Source: Chloroflexota bacterium
GTDB taxonomy: Bacteria > Chloroflexota > UBA6077 > JADZDV01
Assembly (NCBI GenBank): GCA_020850915.1
Contig: JADZDV010000222.1
Location: forward strand, 1 to 15,803
Direction: 5' to 3'
DNA length: 15,803 bases
Of the stretch, positions 6,419 to 13,551 are shown in pieces. A program made the translations under genes and the position numbers. Under the pieces are notes generated by a model, which did not search any database, was not told where the DNA came from, and worked only from the letters and a program-made list of their open reading frames with translations. The stretch's first letter is position 1; each line of letters begins with the position of its first letter.

Positions 6419-6433
6419 GCCAGTGAGACTGGC
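6419..6433 (+). terminator. Short hairpin after the NERD-like gene
   Basis: GCCAGT (6419-6424) and ACTGGC (6428-6433) form a 6-bp stem with a three-base loop, followed by ATGTTTCC. The stem is short and the T run has only three bases, so this is a possible weak terminator. A second, looser pair (GCCAGCA at 6354-6360 and TGCTGGC at 6384-6390) lies just upstream. Confidence 0.35.
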
Positions 6434-6480
6434 ATGTTTCCTGCATGGGGCGCGCCCAGCCGGCGAGCAAGAGGGTCAAC

Positions 6481-6708
6481 ATGAAGAGCAGCTTCTCCGT
6501 GCAATGCATGATGTGTGGCCGATCGTCCGGTGAGGTCCGGAGTGGGGTCTTTCTCCGGACGCCGTCGGCCCCTCCGCTCCAGGTCAAGGGTGGCACATCG
6601 GTCTGCGGGTTCTGTGGCGGTAACCTGTTCCTGGAGGCAGACGAGAGCCTCGCGGCAGGTGTGCCGCGACTCGACCGGGCTGACAGGTGTCTTCGCCGCG
6701 TGTCCTGA
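6481..6708 (+). CDS. Small zinc-ribbon protein
   Basis: A 75-residue protein with two CxxC knuckles, QCMMCG (Cys9, Cys12) and VCGFCGG (Cys42, Cys45), separated by 29 residues, the pattern of a single-zinc ribbon. The segment between (GVFLRTPSAPPLQVKGG) has no recognisable motif. The ATG at 6481 is chosen over earlier in-frame starts because AAGAGGG lies five bases upstream. Zinc ribbons of this size bind nucleic acids or protein partners; no specific role can be assigned. It is on the same strand as the NERD-like gene, 135 bp downstream, with hairpins between. Confidence 0.72.
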   Translation: MKSSFSVQCMMCGRSSGEVRSGVFLRTPSAPPLQVKGGTSVCGFCGGNLFLEADESLAAGVPRLDRADRCLRRVS

Positions 6709-6873
6709 CCCCAACGATCGAGACGCTCGCTCCGCTTGCGCAGCCTCACCAGACGCGGCGTGCGCTGCCACACCTCAACGCGGAGCGGGCGAGGCCTCTG
6801 GCTGGTGCTCGCGGTATCCTTCTCACGGTGTCCTGGCGCGACGCTTCACGAGAACTTGCCGGGGGTGGTTGCG

Positions 6874-7161
6874 GTGGCTGTACGCGAGGAGCTCGAGCGG
6901 CGGGCCGCGGAGCTCGCCGCAAGGTTGACGGACGAGCTGGTGGAATCGTCAGAACAAGTTGACTCGCGGATGGGGACATATCTGCTGACTGCGCTCGTCT
7001 CAGAGCTCGGGCAGCGCGTCCAGCAGCGTTGCTGGGACCAGGCTCGTCGTTCGGATCCGCGCTGGGACATGGCTGCCGCCGAGGCCGAGACGCTGATCAC
7101 GGCATCGTGGCGCTGTGGCGAGACGGTGGCGCAGCTCTCGAACAACTTCCGTACGTTCTGA
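6874..7161 (+). CDS. Hypothetical helical protein (about 95 aa)
   Basis: The C-terminal 95 residues of this open frame look like real protein: VREELERRAAELAARLTDELVESSEQVDSRMGTYLLTALVSELGQRVQQRCWDQ reads as long amphipathic helices with a coiled-coil-like charge pattern. The part before it is Arg/Ser-rich and unlike protein, so I place the start at GTG 6874 (GTG 6865 is an alternative); GGGGGTGG upstream could serve as a ribosome site. One Cys sits in RCWDQ and another in WRCGETV. No signal peptide, membrane segment or known family is seen. It is convergent with the small gene ending at 7210. Confidence 0.55.
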   Translation: MAVREELERRAAELAARLTDELVESSEQVDSRMGTYLLTALVSELGQRVQQRCWDQARRSDPRWDMAAAEAETLITASWRCGETVAQLSNNFRTF

Positions 7162-7209
7162 GCGACTCTGGCGGCCGGGAACCGCGCGGACAACGGGCAG
7201 CGTCAGCTC

Positions 7210-7467
7210 TCAGCGGGACGTCGACTCCGGCATGGTGGACAATCTGGCTTCGATCTCTCCACATAGCAGACCGAGGGCCGGATCCTCACTCTGGCGACCG
7301 TCGGCGACGATCCTGGACAGGTCGGCGCCCGCGCGCAGTTGCTCAATCACGTCGCGCAGTCGCTCCATCTTCAGGCGCAGTGGGTGGCGCTCCTGATGCC
7401 CGGCCGCGAGGGCCCACTGGCGCTCGTAGTCTGCCATGAGCAGCTCACAGAAGGATTCGGAGGTCAA
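7210..7467 (-). CDS. Hypothetical protein coupled to the CorC gene (85 aa)
   Basis: The frame starts with TTG whose last two bases are the first two of the upstream corC-like stop (TTGA overlap at 7464-7467), a layout typical of translational coupling, so expression probably depends on ribosomes finishing the CorC-like protein. The 85-residue product is mostly helical and charged (CELLMADYERQWALAAG, RLKMERLRDVIEQLRAG). It has no membrane segment, signal peptide or motif I recognise. The frame is clean and shows no frameshift. A helper or partner of the CNNM-CBS protein is possible but only inferred from the coupling. Confidence 0.62.
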   Translation of the reverse strand: MTSESFCELLMADYERQWALAAGHQERHPLRLKMERLRDVIEQLRAGADLSRIVADGRQSEDPALGLLCGEIEARLSTMPESTSR

Positions 7468-8813
7468 GGCGCGCCCCCGCTGCCCGGACCAGGCCCCTGG
7501 TCGTGGTCGCGGCGCGGCGCGGGAATGTAACGCAACTGTGTGATTCGCACGCCGTCCACGGCCTCGACTCGAATGGATCCGTCTTTCAGTGTAACCTGGT
7601 CGCCTCGCTCTGCCATCCGGCCGAGCTGCTCCAGGACGAAGCCACCTACTGTGTCCACCTCTTCGCTCTCGAGCCTCTGCCCGAAGCGCTCGTTGAACTC
7701 CTCCAGCAGCACGCGAGGGCTGATCAGGGCGCTGTTGTCCGGCTGGGGCTGGATCTCCGGGACTTCGTGGTGGAACTCGTCGCCGATGCGACCGAAGATC
7801 TCTCCGACCAGATCCTCAACGCTGATGAGCCCGGCCGTGCCGCCGTACTCGTCGAACACAATGGCAATGCGCGCTTCCGCGCGCCGGAACTCCACCAGCG
7901 CATGTTCCATCGAGGCCGAGTCGGGAATCAGCAACGGCGGGTGCAGGATCGAGCGGAGGCTGAATGACACCGGGGCATGCTTGAATGCGAGAAGGACCTC
8001 TCGAAGGTGAATCGTGCCGACTACGTTGTCGATGGTACCGTCGTACACTGGGAAGCGGGTGTGAGGCGTCCGCTCGGCGACATCGAGCAGTTCGTCGAGC
8101 GACGTGTCGAGACTCAGAGCGATGACGTCGCGTCGCGGCACCATGACCTGGCCGACGGTGAGCTCGCCGAAGTCGAAGACTTCGCTTAGCAGGCTGCGTT
8201 CGATGTCCTGGATGGCGCCGGCCTGGTGGCTGGCCTGGACCAGGAACTCCAGTTCTTCTGCCGAGTGTACGGTCGTGCCACGGGCGGTCGTCGAGCCGAT
8301 GCCGAGCAGCCGGAGCGCCAGGTCCGTCGCGCCTGCCAGCAGGGCGATGAACGGGAAGAACATCTGCCGAAAAGCGTCGATCGGGCCGACGGTCAGGAGA
8401 GCGATGCGCTCAGAGTGGGTCAGGGCGACCATCTTGGGAACCTGCTCGCCCAGCACGATGTGCAGAAACGTGATCAGCATGAACGAGATGACGACGGCGA
8501 CGGTGTGGATGCTGATCGTGGCGACCGGCTCTGGCAGGCCGCGGAACAGTGACTCGATCAGGTCCGCGATGGTTGCTTCTCCGATCCAGCCGAGGCCGAG
8601 GCTAGTCATCGTGATGCCGAGCTGGGTGCCAGAGACGAAGCGGTTCGGATCGTCCTTGGCGCGGGAGAGCGCCGTCGCTGAGCGACTTCCCTCCGAGACG
8701 AGCTGTTCCACTCGGCTTCGCCGAACGGTGACGAGGGCGTACTCTGCCGAGACGAAGAAGGCGTTCAGCAGGATCAAGGTCGCGACCGCGAGCAGGCGCA
8801 GCAGCGCGTCCAC
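7464..8813 (-). CDS. CorC/HlyC-type CNNM-CBS membrane protein
   Basis: A 449-residue inner-membrane protein of the CNNM/CorC family, linked to Mg2+ (and Co2+) efflux or to membrane integrity. In order: CNNM transmembrane domain (about 1-185) with LNAFFVSAEYALVTVRRSRVEQL, GTQLGITMTSLGLGWIGE, and LGEQVPKMVAL; a cytoplasmic CBS pair (about 205-330) with the signatures QVMVPRRDV, RFPVYDGTIDNVVG, and IAIVFDEYGGTAGLISVEDLVGEIFG; and a CorC_HlyC C-terminal domain (about 350-430, DTVGGFVLEQLGR). Full length for the family. The GTG start follows GGAGGGG at a rather long distance (about 12 bases). It is divergent from the L,D-transpeptidase gene and its stop overlaps the start of the small gene downstream. 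Whether it transports or only senses Mg2+ cannot be decided here. Confidence 0.95.
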   Translation of the reverse strand: MDALLRLLAVATLILLNAFFVSAEYALVTVRRSRVEQLVSEGSRSATALSRAKDDPNRFVSGTQLGITMTSLGLGWIGEATIADLIESLFRGLPEPVATISIHTVAVVISFMLITFLHIVLGEQVPKMVALTHSERIALLTVGPIDAFRQMFFPFIALLAGATDLALRLLGIGSTTARGTTVHSAEELEFLVQASHQAGAIQDIERSLLSEVFDFGELTVGQVMVPRRDVIALSLDTSLDELLDVAERTPHTRFPVYDGTIDNVVGTIHLREVLLAFKHAPVSFSLRSILHPPLLIPDSASMEHALVEFRRAEARIAIVFDEYGGTAGLISVEDLVGEIFGRIGDEFHHEVPEIQPQPDNSALISPRVLLEEFNERFGQRLESEEVDTVGGFVLEQLGRMAERGDQVTLKDGSIRVEAVDGVRITQLRYIPAPRRDHDQGPGPGSGGAP

Positions 8814-9123
8814 GTGTTAAGCGTTCCCCTCCGGTGACCGGCGGTGTGGAGCATGCGCCGAGCACCAGAGGCGAGTATGCCAGAGGCGCCGGGTCTGGCC
8901 CCCGGGCCTGGTGCCCGGGATGAGACTGCTGAGCTCCCCTGTGAACCAGCCGGTGCCACAACGGTCGCTCCGCTTCGAGGAAGACTGTTGTCTGTCCGTG
9001 GCTGTGGCGTATAACTTGCTATCTCGGTAGCAAGGCACGCTGGCCCTTGCCAAGGGGCCGGGCTGTTGTAGTCCAGGCGGTGGCAGCGGCCCGTCCCGCC
9101 GGGCGAGGCGAGCGAGGGGCGAT
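8814..9123. other. Divergent promoter region between CorC-like and L,D-transpeptidase genes
   Basis: These 310 bases contain no credible gene. They hold a 9-bp direct repeat (CCAGAGGCG at 8865 and 8880), a perfect GC hairpin (CCCGGGC at 8901-8907, GCCCGGG at 8913-8919), a promoter and inverted repeat listed separately, and an imperfect GC-rich hairpin at 9042-9059 in the probable leader of the plus-strand gene. No convincing minus-strand promoter for the CorC-like gene was found. Confidence 0.5.
8988..9034 (+). promoter_or_regulatory. Promoter and adjoining inverted repeat for the L,D-transpeptidase gene
   Basis: TTGTCT (8988-8993) and TATAAC (9010-9015) match the sigma-70 -35 and -10 elements in four and five of six bases, with a 16-bp spacer. 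A perfect 7-bp inverted repeat with a six-base gap, CTTGCTA (9015-9021) and TAGCAAG (9028-9034), begins at the last base of the -10 and covers the expected transcription start. It could be a repressor operator or a leader hairpin. Confidence 0.5.
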
Positions 9124-9930
9124 GTGGGCGGAGGCGATCGGTCACAGATGCGCGCGACACGACGACAGTTCCTTCGGACGCTTCCTCTGGCTGGAGCGGC
9201 GCTGGCCGGCCCCTGGAGCGCGGGGCTTGACCGCGTGGTCAACGCATGCGCCGAGCCCGCCGGGCCGGACCGCGCCTGCGGAACGGCCACGACTGCCGCG
9301 GACGAGCCGGCGTTCCAGCCGTGGTGGGTGCAGACGTTCCTGCCGACCAAGCTCTGGCCCACCGCGTACGAGATCGACCGACCGATTGGCGCGGCGGAGG
9401 TGGGCCAGGTCTACCGGGTGCAGGCGCCGCAGAACGGCTACCGTCTGCGCGTCTGGGATCCCCGCGCCAACCGGGTGCTGTACATCGGCGCGGAGGCGGT
9501 CGGCCCAGTGGGCGCGCCTGACTGGGCTGATTACCTGAACGGCATGGACGGCCGGTGGATCGACGTGTCGTTGTCGATCCTGCAGCACGCCCGGGCGATG
9601 ATGGGCGATGTCGAGGTTCACAAGGGGCTTGTGACGGCAGGCCTCCAGGGCTCGACAAAACCCGGCCGCTACAAGATCCTCCGCCGGGTCTACAACGAGA
9701 CGATGGACAGTCGCACGATTCCGGGGCTTCAGGACACCTATCTGCTGAAGAACGTGCTGTTCACCCAGTACTTCACCGGCGACGGCGCCGCCATCCATTA
9801 CAACTGGTGGGGGCCGCCGCGTGGGTTCGGATACCCCGGTAGCCACGGCTGCCTCGGAATGATGTACGACGACTCGAAGTTCTACTGGGAATGGGCAGAC
9901 CTCGGCGTCCCGGTCATCATTCGCGCCTAG
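9124..9930 (+). CDS. Tat-exported L,D-transpeptidase (YkuD family)
   Basis: The C-terminal part carries the YkuD catalytic signature: AIHYN (His225) followed by YPGSHGCLGM (His241, Gly242, Cys243). The family's usual S-H-G-C-hydrophobic-R has Gly in place of Arg. These enzymes attack peptidoglycan with the active-site Cys and make 3-3 cross-links or attach proteins. The N-terminus has a twin-arginine signal (TRRQFLRTL, then PLAGAALAGP), so it is exported folded. The middle (about 65-215) is not a standard YkuD region and may hold a substrate-binding extension. The 268-residue version starts at GTG 9124 with GAGGGG well placed upstream; ATG 9148, 24 bases later, also keeps the Tat signal. Transcribed from the promoter at 8988-9015. 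Acts outside the membrane. Confidence 0.88.
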   Translation: MGGGDRSQMRATRRQFLRTLPLAGAALAGPWSAGLDRVVNACAEPAGPDRACGTATTAADEPAFQPWWVQTFLPTKLWPTAYEIDRPIGAAEVGQVYRVQAPQNGYRLRVWDPRANRVLYIGAEAVGPVGAPDWADYLNGMDGRWIDVSLSILQHARAMMGDVEVHKGLVTAGLQGSTKPGRYKILRRVYNETMDSRTIPGLQDTYLLKNVLFTQYFTGDGAAIHYNWWGPPRGFGYPGSHGCLGMMYDDSKFYWEWADLGVPVIIRA

Positions 9931-10063
9931 ACCAGCGCCGGAGCGGGATCTCCCTGGCTCTGCCTACAGGGTCCGCGGATGTCACCGTGGCGCAGGTCCA
10001 GCTTGACTCCCGGAGCCGAAGACCGGGGACTGGCCCGTGGGCATCGCCCTGGAGAGGGTGTGC

Positions 10064-11428
10064 TTACCGCGCGCTGGAGCTCAGCGTTGGAATGCCGGCC
10101 GGCTGGGCGAAGGGCGGCTGGAAGCCGTTGTCTGAGGTGGGGCGCGTGAGGGCGCTCCAGAGGGCGTCGTCTGGCAGATCGTCCGACGGGTCGTTGTTCG
10201 AGCGGGAAAGGTCCGGCACGGCATAGGAGTACAGGGCGACGCCCGCGAGGCGTGAGCCGTCGGGGGCGGGGGTGGTCGCGCGCCGGATCTGGCGAATTGT
10301 CTCGGCTGGTGAGTTGAGATAGGCTGCCAGGCCTGGGATGACCTGCCGGTCGTTCGTGTTGCGCCGCTCGAACGAGAGCCAGCGGTCCAGCCAACCCGCC
10401 TGCTGAGGCGAGCTTTCGCGGTTGTAGTTCATGACGTACGCCTGGTCGATCAGCCCCTGCTCGAGCCAACTGCGCCAGTCCTGGAAGACGTAGGCGTAGG
10501 CCGGCATGCGCACCCAATCGGCGTCGGTGGCCGGGCCCGCGCCCCAGGGGATGACCGACGCGGTCAGTTTCAGGTCGGGCCGGACCGACTTAATGGCGTC
10601 GCGCGTGCGACGAACGTAGTCAGTCACCCGATCGCGGCGCCAGTCCATCCACCGCGGGTCGTTCGGGTCCGGGATGCCCGAGCGCCCATTGGCATCGTTG
10701 AAGAGCCCAACGCTTACCGGGTTGTAGCCCCAGCGGCGGTCCCAGGCGCCGCCGCCGGCAGCGTCGCCCTCGTTGTAGCGGACGCGGTCAAGATGGACGC
10801 CATCCACATCGTATCGCTGCACGAGGTCCGCGGCCAGGCTGACCAGGTAGGCGCTGACATCGGGGTGGCCCGGATCGAGCTGGAGTCCCTCGCCCCAGAC
10901 TTCGCCGTCGTCGCGCATCATGAGCCAGTTTGCCGGACCACTCGTGGCGGGCCCGTGTGTGTGATAGAGGTGTTGGGGCCAGGGCGGGAGGTTGTAGCGA
11001 TCGCTCCAGACGGGATACGTCGCCAGCCAGGCCTGGACTTCCAGGCGCGGTGCGTCCTCATGAGCCGCCTGAATGACCGCCCTGAGCGGGTCGAAGCCGG
11101 GCTGAATGTCGGCCGCCATCGGCTCGAAACCGGGATAGTAAAGATCGCCGCGTCGGCGAACCTGGACGAGCAGGGTATTGACGTTGGCACGTCGGGCGTC
11201 CGCGACCAGCTTGCGGACCTGGCTGGGCGTCTTGATGCCGTCGTGGAAGGCGTCCACCCACAACGCCCGAACTTCGGATGGGTTCGCCTCGGCGCGCGCG
11301 ACACTGGGAGCTGGGAGCTGCGATGCGGCCAGAGCGGTCGTCACCACGAGCGGGAGCAGGAGCAGTCCGGCCAGCAGCCCTGGCCGTGTTGGTCGCCTCA
11401 ACCAGGCCTCCAGAAGCGACGAATTCAT
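10064..11428 (-). CDS. Secreted glycosyl-hydrolase-like protein (DUF187/GHL10 family)
   Basis: A 454-residue exported protein. From ATG 11428, a signal peptide (RRPTRPGLLAGLLLLPLVVTTALA) precedes a TIM-barrel-like domain. EVRALWVDAFHDGIKTPSQV, VNTLLVQVRRRGDLYYPG, DVDGVHLDRVRYNEGD and LKLTASVIPWG match the DUF187 (glycosyl-hydrolase-like 10, YngK/YddW) pattern; the strand motif VDGVHLDRVRY and the motif IDQAYVMNYN carry the usual acidic and aromatic residues. Activity on envelope or external glycans is likely but unproved. The open frame extends to GTG 11521; I prefer 11428 because the signal peptide then begins properly, though its Shine-Dalgarno is weak. Convergent with the transpeptidase, 134 bp apart, with no clear terminator between them. 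Confidence 0.85.
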   Translation of the reverse strand: MNSSLLEAWLRRPTRPGLLAGLLLLPLVVTTALAASQLPAPSVARAEANPSEVRALWVDAFHDGIKTPSQVRKLVADARRANVNTLLVQVRRRGDLYYPGFEPMAADIQPGFDPLRAVIQAAHEDAPRLEVQAWLATYPVWSDRYNLPPWPQHLYHTHGPATSGPANWLMMRDDGEVWGEGLQLDPGHPDVSAYLVSLAADLVQRYDVDGVHLDRVRYNEGDAAGGGAWDRRWGYNPVSVGLFNDANGRSGIPDPNDPRWMDWRRDRVTDYVRRTRDAIKSVRPDLKLTASVIPWGAGPATDADWVRMPAYAYVFQDWRSWLEQGLIDQAYVMNYNRESSPQQAGWLDRWLSFERRNTNDRQVIPGLAAYLNSPAETIRQIRRATTPAPDGSRLAGVALYSYAVPDLSRSNNDPSDDLPDDALWSALTRPTSDNGFQPPFAQPAGIPTLSSSAR

Positions 11429-11745
11429 CGCCGCCAGAGCGTAGAACGTGCGGGCGGGGTGGACGGTTGCTGTCCATCCGGGCCAGGATCGTGAGCCGTC
11501 TTGGCTATGCTCGCGGGGCACACGGCGAGCCTGGCGCCTCGCATTCGGTCCAACGCAAGCACGTTAGCCGATCCGACGAAGCCGTCGCTCCGGGCCGCGG
11601 TCACAGTCGTCTCACAGATGCTGGTCGAGCGAACGGCTGCTGGGTGAGGTCTGGAATGGGAACGTCGGCGGCAGCTTCAGACGTCTCACAGATGCTGGTC
11701 GAGAGAACGGATGTGACGAGGCTGGCGCCTGGCTATACTGCCGAA
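11429..11745. other. Divergent intergenic region with duplicated element
   Basis: These 317 bases lie between the divergent secreted glycosyl-hydrolase-like gene and the adenine-deaminase-like gene. They contain the duplicated 29-bp element and the TATACT -10 listed separately, and no gene I can support. The deaminase frame is open through much of the region but its composition there does not look like protein. Confidence 0.6.
11601..11710 (+). repeat. Duplicated 29-bp element with an embedded TCACAG 11-bp pair
   Basis: The 29 bases at 11608-11636 recur at 11682-11710 with one mismatch (start-to-start 74 bp). Both copies contain TCACAG (11612 and 11686). Before the first, another TCACAG at 11601 stands exactly 11 bp earlier; before the second, a degraded unit (CTTCAG at 11675) is also 11 bp earlier. 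The second copy ends at the presumed -35 position of the adenine-deaminase-like gene. TCACAG pairs at 11-bp steps resemble the mycobacterial PhoP box; the regulator here is unknown. Confidence 0.6.
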
Positions 11746-11748
11746 ATG
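11734..11748 (+). promoter_or_regulatory. -10 element of a probable leaderless promoter
   Basis: TATACT (11734-11739) ends six bases before the ATG at 11746, so transcription would begin at or next to the A of the start codon. No Shine-Dalgarno is visible. The hexamer 17 bp upstream (ATGTGA) matches the -35 consensus poorly, as in activator-dependent promoters; the duplicated element abuts it. Confidence 0.5.
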
Positions 11749-13551
11749 GACGCGCCGCTTTCCCTTGCCGTTCGGCGAACCTTGATGGCCGTTGCGCAGG
11801 GCGACCGGCCGGCAGAGCTGGTGGTGCGCAACACCCGCGTGTTCAACGTCTTCACGGGCGAATTCCTGCCGGGGCACGACGTGGCTGTGGCGGAAGGACG
11901 CGTGGCGTTTGTCGGTCCGAACGCGTCGCACACCATTGGCGACGAGACACAGGAGCTCGATGCCGACGGTCAGACGATGCTACCGGGCCTTGTCGAGGGG
12001 CACACGCACCTTTTCTCGCAGCCGTACGGGATCGACGAATTCATTCGGTATGCCGCGCCCGGCGGGACGACCACGGTCGTTACCGAGGTCGATCTCATCG
12101 GTCTGCTCGGCGTCGACGGAGCAACCGCGGCGCTAGACGGCTTCGCCGGCCAGCCGATTCGCCTGCTCGCCACCGTTCCCCCTCTGTGCGGCTGGCCGTC
12201 GTACCCGGAGCACCCAGGACTCGATCTGACGGCGTTTCGAGCGCTGCTCCAGCGGCCGGAGGTCGTCGGGCTGGGCGAGATGTACTGGGGCAATCTGCTG
12301 CGAGACGAAGGACAGTTGCAGGCGCTGGTGTCGGCTGCGCTAGAGGCTGGCAAGCGTGCTGAAGGGCATACCGCCGGTGCCCGCGGCCCGAAGCTGCAGG
12401 CGTACGCTTGCTCCGGAGCGACTTCCTGCCACGAGCCGATCGACGCGGAGCAGGCGCTCGAGCGGCTCCGACTCGGCTTCTACTTCATGGCCCGCCAGGG
12501 GCAGATCCGGCGCGATCTCCCGATGTTCGCCCCGCTCTGGAAGGATCACCGCGTCGATCTTCGGCGGATGATCCTGGTGACGGACAGCGTTTCACCGCGC
12601 TATCTGTTGACAGAAGGCTCGCTCGAGGCGAACGTCCAACAGGCGATCGATCTGGGACTGGAACCCGCGAGGGCGGTCCAGGCGGTCACGCTGAACCCGG
12701 CTGAACACTTCGGACTGGAGCAGGAGGTCGGGTCAGTCGCGCCGGGGCGGAGCGCCGACTTGCTGCTCGTGCCGGACGAGCGAACGATACGGCCGTCGCT
12801 GGTGCTCTGTCGCGGACAGGTCATCGCGCGGGATGGCCGCATGCTGGTGGAGCCCCGGCGCCTCGATTTCCCCGCGCGCTTCTACACGACGATCAAACGC
12901 CCACGCATCATTCGGCCGCGGGATCTCGCCGTCGTGGCGGAGGGCGGGGCATCGCGACGGGTGCGTGTCATCGACCTTGTCACGGACCTCGTCTCACGAG
13001 AGACCAGCATCCAGGTTGGCGTGGTGGAGGGCGAGATCCAGGCCCAGCCGGCGAACGGACTCTTGAAGGTCGTCGCGGTGGATCGGGCTCGGAGGACCAA
13101 CGACCTGTTTGTCGGCTTCATCAAGGGGTATGGTCTCCAGCGGGGTGCTGTCGCGACGTCGATGAGCTGGGACGCTTCGTGCATGGTCGCCGTGGGCGCC
13201 GACGACCGGGACATCGCCCTGGCGCTCTGCCGCCTGCTCGACTCGCATGGCGGCGTGGCGGTGTGCGAGGGGGGCAGACTGCTGGCGGAGATAGTCACGC
13301 CGCTCGCTGGACTGACAGGCGTGGGCCCGCTGCCGATGATCGCCGACGACCTGGATGCAGTAGACGACGCAGTGCGACGCCTCGGCTGCAAGCAAGCGCG
13401 ACCGACGCTCGCCGTGAACGTGCTGACCACGCCGGCGATCCCGTTCTTTCGAATCAGCGACCGGGGATACCTGAGGGTGAAAAGTGGCGAGTATGTCGGC
13501 CTGTTCTCAGACGACACGCCGCTCGACACGCCGGGCGGCGTCGGCGGGTGA
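11746..13551 (+). CDS. Adenine-deaminase-like amidohydrolase
   Basis: A 601-residue protein with the adenine deaminase layout: N-terminal beta-sandwich, amidohydrolase barrel and C-terminal adenine-deaminase domain. Metal-ligand positions are kept: GHTHL (His86, His88), bridging Glu178 (GLGEMYW), His208 (AEGHTAG), His229 (SCHEPID), Asp280 (LVTDS). Substrate-side motifs differ: the family DPHEI is EVDLI here (114-118) and the C-terminal HDSHN is WDASC (475-479). The reaction may be adenine to hypoxanthine plus ammonia, but a related substrate is equally plausible. The ATG at 11746 is chosen because translation upstream is not protein-like and a -10 sits six bases before it. Its 3' end overlaps the convergent BtuF-like gene by 45 bp. 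Family call is firm, substrate is not. Confidence 0.85.
   Translation: MDAPLSLAVRRTLMAVAQGDRPAELVVRNTRVFNVFTGEFLPGHDVAVAEGRVAFVGPNASHTIGDETQELDADGQTMLPGLVEGHTHLFSQPYGIDEFIRYAAPGGTTTVVTEVDLIGLLGVDGATAALDGFAGQPIRLLATVPPLCGWPSYPEHPGLDLTAFRALLQRPEVVGLGEMYWGNLLRDEGQLQALVSAALEAGKRAEGHTAGARGPKLQAYACSGATSCHEPIDAEQALERLRLGFYFMARQGQIRRDLPMFAPLWKDHRVDLRRMILVTDSVSPRYLLTEGSLEANVQQAIDLGLEPARAVQAVTLNPAEHFGLEQEVGSVAPGRSADLLLVPDERTIRPSLVLCRGQVIARDGRMLVEPRRLDFPARFYTTIKRPRIIRPRDLAVVAEGGASRRVRVIDLVTDLVSRETSIQVGVVEGEIQAQPANGLLKVVAVDRARRTNDLFVGFIKGYGLQRGAVATSMSWDASCMVAVGADDRDIALALCRLLDSHGGVAVCEGGRLLAEIVTPLAGLTGVGPLPMIADDLDAVDDAVRRLGCKQARPTLAVNVLTTPAIPFFRISDRGYLRVKSGEYVGLFSDDTPLDTPGGVGG

Noticed and set aside
7503..8820. 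Several plus-strand frames opposite the CorC-like gene
   Set aside because: All are complements of strongly conserved CNNM and CBS motifs on the minus strand.
8901..8919. GC hairpin CCCGGGC / GCCCGGG as an intrinsic terminator
   Set aside because: It lies between divergent promoters, not after a gene end, and no T run follows on either side.
10793..11494. Plus-strand open frame of 233 aa
   Set aside because: Antisense to the DUF187-type gene and without any family feature.
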